A stretch of DNA of 64,000 bases, taken from the NCBI GenBank assembly GCA_000149265.1, contig CH000799.1, forward strand, positions 95,774 through 159,773, read 5' to 3'. Origin of the DNA: Ciona savignyi (Eukaryota; Chordata; Ascidiacea; Phlebobranchia; Cionidae). The notes beneath the pieces were generated by a model. That model did no database searches. It was not told the DNA's origin and saw only the letters and a list, made by a program, of their open reading frames with translations. Made by a program: the position numbers and the translations under genes. Shown in pieces: positions 57,001-64,000 of this stretch (within the stretch, counting starts at the first letter, position 1; the number at the start of each line of letters is the position of its first letter).

Positions 57001-59639
57001 TAGTGTAGGTATCGCCAGACATGGTCGTCAAAAAATGTTTTAAATCAAAATTATTTCTCTTTAACCTCGGATTTTGGAAAATGGTGGCCCAGCAACATTT
57101 AATAAGTTATAAAACAGAGGGTTTAAAATTAAATAGACAAAATGCAATAAAATGGCGTGTAAAACACTTTTACACTATAAATAAAGTTATTGTCATAAAC
57201 ACGTAACGTCCATGATTAGACCATGCAGACACGCATCTTATATTCAAGTCATTATTTTAAGTCAAGCTCGACATTGCGCTTTAACCGCATAAAAGGCTAT
57301 ACTTGCCTGGCGCCGGGCAACGCTATAAAGGGAAGGAAAGAGTGAAGGAGGGAAACTGTTTAATAAAACTATGAAAAAATTTCCTACTCCTCTCAAAAAC
57401 AATAATCTCAACCCCTATTCCTATCTCTAACTCCATCCCTAACACCATCCACAACAGCCTAATCTTTATTTTAGTGTGCAGTTTTCTCCCTTCCATCTTT
57501 TTCCCCTTTAAGTTTTACCTATGGTGACGCCAACGACCACACTCACGATTTGGCATTTTAATGAAACAACCCCAATGAATGTGTTTTAAATGAAGTCCGT
57601 TATTTGTGCAATATTCCACATATAGTATAATGCTTACAAATGTGATATGCTCTTCTTGAAATCCTGCAGCATTATGATTACGAACATCGCCACTGCATTG
57701 AACACTAACCCACACAGAGCGATGGAGATCTGAAGGGCGGGAAGCCACTTTGGGGCTTTCGGAAGTCCTGCGCATTGGGCAAGCCCATCACTGAACAGTG
57801 AGGTACTGATGTTTTCTAAACAAAAATGATAATAATGTTAGCACGCAATGATTCCAAAGAACCATTCAGTGAAATTAACTGTTCTGTAAATAAAAATTTT
57901 GTAATATTCCCATTTTACTATCATAAAACGGCTCTGCAATGATTGATACTGTTTACAATTTTATTGTCACCGTGTATGCAAGGTCATCAACAGTTTGTTC
58001 CCGGATATCCGCATACATCTTCCGATGTAGTTAGTATTATTGCTTTTATTATTGTAAGGTGATATCAAGGCATTAAAATAGCCTCGGCTTACGCCATTGT
58101 GTATATGTTACACAGATTCAGTTTATCACGTGTTAAATGCAAAAAAAACATCAATGCAAATAACAACACGAACCCAATTAAAAGGTAAACCAAGAAAAAC
58201 CGCAGTGTATGAAGACACCAAACATGAAAGAAACCGATCTGTGACATGCGTCTTTAAAACTTATTTTAAATTTAAATCGGAAAAATGGAACGTTTGCAAA
58301 AATCGATTTCTCAACTGGGCTATGGTATTTTTTTTAAGTTTTACACATAACTTATTTAATTCTTGTTTTTTTTATCATCTTAAACAAAATGATTAAGCAA
58401 CACATTTAAACAATCCAAGAAAAACTCTGCTGATCATTATAAATAAATAAATACAAGGAAGGAAAACAGGGAAACCCAAGCGGCGCGTAGGCCTGTCTGC
58501 CAACGTCCTCCTCTGAGAAATCTGACAATAAACAGGAGATTCCGAGTAAAGTATGCAAATTCTGGAATGGTAAGTGCTAACGGTTTTAGCCATTTAACTT
58601 AACTGCGAAAACTGAAGGAAAAAAAGAACAACAAAACGCCCTAAATAAACAATTCACACGCATAAAATCAAAGAGATTGGTCACAAAATCGACAATATTA
58701 TAGCAATTAGCATTGAAATACAAAACAACGTCTTACTTGTCAATTCAAGAACATCGTTTAAACTGTATTTCCCGTCCAATAATGATATATTCCTTAATAA
58801 GCCGAAATGAAGTTCATCCATTTCAGTTACAATATAAGCTCGTAGGCAATACAGTACGTTATTAGCAGTTTTGTATACTATTGTACAGCATGCTAAATGT
58901 TCAACGGTTTGTAACTTATTATCAAGAGCGGCTATAGAGAATGAGTATATACAGGCGGGTTCATCGAGAGTTTATAATCTCGCAAATTTATTTGATTGCC
59001 ACTCTGGCGGTTTAATTCGTGATAAAAAATAGTGTGGCAATCAGCAATACAATACTTCCCGCTATATTGTACGAATTTGCAAACGTTTGCATCTGTGCAT
59101 ACTTTTTACAATCGAAAGTAATGGAAATGTTTTATACATTCGTAGAGTGAGAAGCGTGTAAAAGTCATCTGCAACTGTCTGTATGTAAAATGTGCAGATT
59201 GCAGTAGTTGATTTTAAGTTTCACTTAATATTCATTGTAAAATTCGAAACGAATTTTTAAAAATTGTACAACAAAAAAGTATAAAGGCGATGTCCAGTAG
59301 AATAGCCAGCAACACTTTCATAAGTTACAAAAGAAATACGTTTCTCAATTTTTATTAAATTTCCAACTTAAAATGGTGAAATGTTTTGCAATCGACAAAA
59401 GCGAATCATTTTAGTGACTCTCAACTTAATACTGCGAATTCATGCCAAAATATATGACGTTATTGTCAAGTAAACAACTTCAGAATGGCGAGGTATTTTT
59501 AGAATTATAACCGCCGACCAAGATCACGAACAAAATTCAAAACGAAAACATCTGCTAAGATAATGCACTGCACTTTCCTTATGTAAATCAGTTGAACAAT
59601 ATACTCACCGTTTTCCTCAATGTTTTCGAAGTAGTTCAT
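51035..59639 (-). CDS. Class A GPCR of the somatostatin/galanin/allatostatin group, complete (491 codons)
   Basis: Eleven exons in transcript order: 59639-59609, 57815-57638, 56144-55982, 55180-55082, 54724-54583, 53880-53837, 53606-53452, 53144-52988, 52673-52502, 51726-51575, 51217-51035; every phase closes. The N-terminus has an NIS glycosylation site. TM1 is LQISIALCGLVFNAVAMFVI; TM2 has LAIADSLFL with the conserved Asp. TM3 starts at FLCHIQQ (disulfide Cys) and reads IFFLTVMSFDRYVAIVHP, the DRY box. TM4 is VWVLAIAVSIPLFVW. Loop 2 supplies the partner Cys (RACSNEPW) and TM5 is FVFAFLLPFTIMTVCYSLI. TM6 has VCWMPYN and TM7 NSMINPVLY; helix 8 is GSRFFRRFSKARF and the tail is Ser/Thr-rich. 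The TM3 and TM6 signatures fit gamma-group peptide receptors (SSTR, GALR, opioid, allatostatin types); a small neuropeptide ligand and Gi coupling are inferences. Loop 3, rich in Ser, Arg and Lys, is unusually long. Confidence 0.93.
53950..54195 (-). mobile_element. Decayed SINE in a GPCR intron
   Basis: Plus-strand order: ..GGGGGCCGTCACCAAATCC, TTAGCCATTCGCCCATACC (tRNA-like head inverted), then GGCAATCGTCATTTTGGC and CACGACCCATTATTCCACTA, body blocks shared with other SINEs in the window. Probably two overlapping relics. Confidence 0.5.
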
Positions 59640-61560
59640 TTTGCAGCCTGTATATACTTATTATTTAAAATGCTATAGGAGCCCAGACCAAATCAACCTG
59701 TTGGCAAAACAATAAACAAATGCTGTGATCTATACCTACCGCTTCTCACTCAGGTAAACAGTGGGATGTGTGTTTCACGCAACCGGTGCCGTTTGCGGTG
59801 CTTCCATTTCCTGCTCCAATGGAAAGCAAGCTTCGTTTGCTGTCTTCCAAGCTGGTTGATTTATTTAACCGAAATGACACTTGATATATGCAAGCACATC
59901 CTATTTCTGCCGTTCTTTAAAAACAACATTATGCGTTTAATCACAATTACAATTAAGAATTATATTAATTACTCACTGTTGGTTTCGTTGTAAACAGTAA
60001 TGAGAATAATACTCATTCCTACCTTAATGAGTATAGTAACTAATGTCATAAAAACATTTAAGTTATGAATATTTTCCACGGGTGTAAGCAACAATATAGA
60101 TGCTAAGATGCTGTCGTTATGCGAATACTGATCAGGCAGATTACGTTAGGCTCAGGTGACGTTTATTTTGGCCTTTGGGTTAAGAGATTGACCATTAAGT
60201 GTAGGCTGAATGTTATGTTCAGAGTTTTGATTTCTTACCACACAAATCGTTGTCGTTAGGACAATATTAATATGACATTTCATCACATCTCCTCCGCGGT
60301 GACGTGCCAGCGATTGTTTACTTAGCTTGGTGAGTTAGTGCGTTGTCTTTAAGCCGAAGAGTTCGAAACTAGTCGCCAAAGTTTCGCTTGTGACATTGGG
60401 CAAGGCACTTAGTGGACATTGCCTAAACCCAGAGGATTGATGGGTTATAACAAATTTAAGAAAAATCTCAATTATATACAAAATACATATAGTTCCGGTA
60501 ACCCAACAATAGCCACGAGGTAATTTAACGATTGCCCATGTGATATACCAGTGTAGTAGGTGTGAGGTAAATTACTGATTCCTAGCGGCGCCTATTGCTG
60601 TATGGCAACACCTACAGACTTAAAATTATTTATATTCGGGTTGTTTATAGCTAGGTGCCTTTAAGCCTTCTACCAAAAAAAAATTCTCGGCTGTATATGT
60701 CCTTTTAGGAGAAGAGGTTTGGCTATGCGGTTTCCATAAAAAAAAAAGTTTTAAAGACTCTTTACAAAAAAACACAAATAGCCATTTGAACAGTTGTTTT
60801 TCCTGCCTGGTAGTCCACGCGCCAGAGGGCACGGTCGTGTGGTCGAATAGTTAGCGGCACTGACTTATACACACACATAATATACAAAAAACGGACCTAG
60901 TAAGTGACCCACTGGCACTTGAACCAAGAAAAAAGTTGAACAAAGAACTGATAGAATAAAACATTTCTTAAGTTGGTTGGTTGTGCGGCAAACAGTTCGC
61001 ATGACTTAGAGGCACATTTAAAACATTTCGCAAGGACACCATCAAGAAATAATTTTTAAATAAGAAGTATTTTCAAGTTAAGAAACCTTTAATTAGAACG
61101 AAACAACTGGTGTAGAGGTTTGGTGTTTATCGATTGTTAGACTGGGAAATTTTAAAACATATATTCTACGATATAATTTTGAAATTTCTCCAAATGTAGC
61201 TTAGATCATAGGTATTAAATGTTTTAACATTTAATATTAATTGATTTTTGTAGTTCACCATCATGCTGACCGTCTTTTTTCTAATTGTGCTATATTACAA
61301 ATAAGTGTAAAGCTTTGTAATCACCACGTGGGAAAGAAAGTAAAGAAAACATAGGTTGAGTGTATGTCATCCTTATCATCAGTGGTTGTAACATGAAATA
61401 ACACCAAAAATAATATCCACGCTGCTCGTTGTAAGCCACCAATAATATAAATTGAATATATTCTAATGACCTGCCTAGATCGTGCATAACGGCCTATATA
61501 TTAGTCGATTATACCATACGAGTAGCTTATAGAGGCATATCATTTCCTAAGTAGGACGAA
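59640..61560. other. Upstream region of the GPCR gene, with two SINEs
   Basis: At about 60325-60550 a plus-strand SINE: TTAGCTTGGTGAGTTAGTGC, GAGTTCGAAACTAGTC (B-box), ATTGGGCAAGGCACTTAGTG and CCCAGAGGATTGATGGGTT. At about 60832-60930 a plus-strand SINE head: CACGGTCGTGTGGTCGAATA. No coding feature supported. Confidence 0.6.
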
Positions 61561-62080
61561 TGCAACGTTTGACGTTTTCGAGGGGGTTAACTGCAACGTT
61601 CGAGGTTAGTCGAGGGTAGATTTGCCCTCTGTGTGGCTCGAATATATGCTGACTCCGATATCCGACTTCCAAAGATCGAGTCCACGCTGGTTGAACGTTG
61701 GTTAGTTTATTGTCAAACGTTGTTTAATATGAACACACGAATAAATCAATGCACTTTACTCGGGAATCGATTCGCGGGACCGACTGGCGTCGGAATAACT
61801 GCCCGATGCGTTTAATAGACAGTTCGTTTTCCTTTGCGGCTTGTCAACTCGTTCTTTGTTAATTCCGGCAGAAGCGACTTTTGTCTTGTTCCTTCTGTCA
61901 ACTTTGCCACAAAGTCTCAATAACCTAGCGCTTAACGCGCCAGGTGGCAGTCACCTCGGTCTCAGCCTCGTTCCCTCTCTCTCTGTCAGTCCCTTTCTGA
62001 CGTTCAAACATCCGTATTTATCTGGTGCTCCAATCCCTAAGAGAAAACTGCATGATGCCCGTTTTTGGTCTTATTCATGT
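61561..62080 (-). repeat. 3' LTR (the part confirmed by the second copy; probably extends to about 62450)
   Basis: Begins TGCAACGTTTGACG on the plus strand, the TG..CA-type end inverted. Identity to 63481-64000 shows recent insertion. The true right limit cannot be set because the partner copy is cut by the window edge. No pyrimidine tract was chosen confidently. Confidence 0.85.
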
Positions 62081-62227
62081 AATCTTTTCTCTCCAAAACC
62101 ACTTATAGATTCTCTGCTTCTCACTCTTGCGACAACATCTTGTGTGATTGTTCGCCCAAAATAGACCCATTAGCTGGTCTTTCCCACGGGAACCCCATCA
62201 AAATCCTTCGTAACTCCGAGCAATAAC

Positions 62228-62402
62228 TGACGTCATAATGATTTCCAGAGATCAAATAACACTGACCGGCAATAGCTGGCGCCATAATGACCTCGAACAC
62301 CTTCCGCACACGATCAAACAACACCGACCCTTAATTGACGTCATAATGTTTTTCAGGTCAGCCTTTGCACGCGATCAATGACCAATAACTGACGCCATAA
62401 TG
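62228..62402. promoter_or_regulatory. Tandem CRE-like sites in the probable LTR U3
   Basis: Four imperfect repeats 48-60 bases apart carry an octamer followed by TAATG: TGACGTCA at 62228 and 62336 (perfect cAMP-response-element palindromes), TGGCGCCA at 62276 and TGACGCCA at 62390. Between them a GATCAA motif recurs (..CGATCAAACAACACCGACC). In the minus orientation of the element this is the upstream U3 region, where LTR enhancers usually lie. Confidence 0.6.
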
Positions 62403-62449
62403 CAGTTTCAAGTGGATGACGTCCATCTTATCTCGGATGTTTGAATTGA

Positions 62450-63459
62450 AGTGAAAACAAGGCGAACCGCTGCATGCCTTCCACCGTTAAAAGGAAAAAT
62501 CAAAATTAAGTCCATTCTTCCACATAATGTATGTGTTTCATATTAAAAATTTGTTAGTAGAGAATATACAAAACATTTTCAGTAAGACGAGTGTGTTAAT
62601 ATGAAAATATATGTGTCAAAGGTTGATTCTGGCTTAATGCAATTGTTAAAAATCCCGATGCAGCAACACATTTTGCTCAAAAGGCCATTATAGGGCTGTT
62701 ATTCTCATATTTTTGCTTGATACAAATAAGCCGTTTGGCTGTTTTCGCATATAGCAGCGATTTGCTTAAGTAACCTGGGCGGTAATATTAAGCAATAAAG
62801 AGACATAATAGATTTGCGATTCCGCAGTAATCTCTTCGGGTTGATTTTCCCGGAAAATAGACATGTGTAAATCAAGCAATATAAATAACATATCAAGTCG
62901 ATAGCAAAAATAACAAAATTATGGAGTTCTCATAAACTCTAGCAAATATATATGTGCCTTCTCGGGATTTAAATCAAATGCAATATTATATAGCCCACAC
63001 TCAAACCTTTTCCACCGTGATATAGAAATGTGATGTGTAATGGAGTCGATTTCTACATCAGTCTTCGCTCAGTTTCATAACTTCTGAAAAACTGAGAGCA
63101 TCGCTGATTCAAAATCTTTAAACTCGAACATTTGCTTGCTTTTATCCGCAGACAGAGCCTTCCAGTTTAGTGTCGAGTGACCAACTGGTTAAAACAACAT
63201 GGCTGAACGACGATTTGCGGCTCTTTGCTTGCTTGATATCGTCGCTGAATTTTCCCTCATCATGCTTGAAGGAAATGTTGAATAAACATAAACGGTGAGC
63301 TTCAATCAAAAGCAATTCTTCTAGCTCACTTGATTACTGCAGAAAGTTAAACAGACTTCTGCTTTGATCAGACTTCTGTTTTCTCGTGAACAGTAGGGTC
63401 TGCTCGGTTGAAATCTTCGTATCCACTCTTCAGACTTCGGTAGGTTGCGTTTAAGTTCA
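62450..63459 (-). other. Internal region of the LTR element, non-coding
   Basis: About 1 kb without a long open frame on either strand and without recognisable gag, protease, reverse transcriptase or integrase motifs. A 74-codon minus-strand frame at 63368-63592 runs from the LTR through the primer site and is probably leader. Confidence 0.6.
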
Positions 63460-63479
63460 AAATCACGTCGGGGTCACCA
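63460..63479 (-). promoter_or_regulatory. Primer-binding site complementary to tRNA-Trp
   Basis: The plus strand reads AAATCACGTCGGGGTCACCA, identical to the conserved 3' end of metazoan tRNA-Trp including CCA. The minus strand TGGTGACCCCGACGTGATTT thus pairs with that tRNA and primes minus-strand DNA synthesis. Confidence 0.85.
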
Positions 63480-63480
63480 C

Positions 63481-64000
63481 TGCAACGTTTGACGTTTTCG
63501 AGGGGGTTAACTGCAACGTTCGAGGTTAGTCGAGGGTAGATTTGCCCTCTGTGTGGCTCGAATATATGCTGACTCCGATATCCGACTTCCAAAGATCGAG
63601 TCCACGCTGGTTGAACGTTGGTTAGTTTATTGTCAAACGTTGTTTAATATGAACACACGAATAAATCAATGCACTTTACTCGGGAATCGATTCGCGGGAC
63701 CGACTGGCGTCGGAATAACTGCCCGATGCGTTTAATAGACAGTTCGTTTTCCTTTGCGGCTTGTCAACTCGTTCTTTGTTAATTCCGGCAGAAGCGACTT
63801 TTGTCTTGTTCCTTCTGTCAACTTTGCCACAAAGTCTCAATAACCTAGCGCTTAACGCGCCAGGTGGCAGTCACCTCGGTCTCAGCCTCGTTCCCTCTCT
63901 CTCTGTCAGTCCCTTTCTGACGTTCAAACATCCGTATTTATCTGGTGCTCCAATCCCTAAGAGAAAACTGCATGATGCCCGTTTTTGGTCTTATTCATGT
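63481..64000 (-). repeat. 5' LTR, truncated by the window edge
   Basis: Identical over all 520 visible bases to 61561-62080. Confidence 0.88.

Larger units (their letters stand above)
61561..64000 (-). mobile_element. Short LTR retroelement (tRNA-Trp primed), 5' end outside window
   Basis: Positions 61561-62080 and 63481-64000 are the same 520 bases at an offset of 1,920, with no difference seen. Next to the right copy, at 63460-63479, the minus strand carries a 20-base match to the 3' end of tRNA-Trp, the primer-binding site, separated by one base from the LTR end (..TTGCA on the minus strand). The element therefore runs right to left: 5' LTR from beyond 64000 to 63481, internal part to about 62450, then 3' LTR to 61561. 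The internal part is only about 1 kb and has no gag-pol, so it is a nonautonomous (TRIM/LARD-like) or deleted member. tRNA-Trp priming is typical of the CsRn1 clade of Ty3/gypsy elements. Confidence 0.85.

Overview
The window looks like a compact, AT-rich chordate genome, most probably the ascidian Ciona (sea squirt). Genes have many small GT-AG exons separated by short introns. The genes are animal-specific: an ELOVL6-type elongase, DUOXA, a Na/K-ATPase beta subunit and a class A peptide GPCR. The intergenic space is full of tRNA-derived SINEs, hAT-type MITEs and one Helitron2/Helentron. Species is an inference; no marker was searched.

Layout. 1-7.1 kb: the 3' part of a spliced Helentron (HUH Rep, PIF1-type helicase, a 901-base gap, AP-endonuclease-like domain, then a putative papain-fold cysteine peptidase), followed by 35- and 36-bp minisatellites that a SINE has invaded. 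8-12.3 kb: two small helical proteins on opposite strands that look like divergent paralogues. 13-18.2 kb: a cluster of hAT MITEs with clear 8-bp target duplications and the first copy of an undescribed TIR repeat. 19.3-21.8 kb (-): a complete six-exon ELOVL3/6-type elongase, 275 codons. 26.7-28.5 kb (-): a membrane-anchored cyclophilin whose active-site residues are largely replaced, broken by a gap. 29.8-32 kb: a TIR transposon and a second copy of the TIR repeat. 34.1-40.2 kb (+): a complete nine-exon DUOXA, 477 codons. 42.3-48.0 kb (+): a complete Na/K-ATPase beta gene with two alternative first exons. 51.0-59.6 kb (-): a complete eleven-exon somatostatin/galanin/allatostatin-type GPCR, 491 codons. 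61.6-64 kb (-): a short LTR retroelement with a tRNA-Trp primer-binding site, identical LTR segments and no gag-pol.

Exon boundaries were read by eye from splice signals, reading phase and family similarity. For ELOVL, DUOXA, ATP1B and the GPCR every exon phase closes, which supports the models strongly. The host genes are not an operon or pathway; they are neighbours. The least ordinary items are the catalytically stripped transmembrane cyclophilin, the Helentron polyprotein with its C-terminal peptidase-like domain, the small paralogue pair, a possible extra DUOXA tail exon, and the mini LTR element with repeated CRE-like sites.
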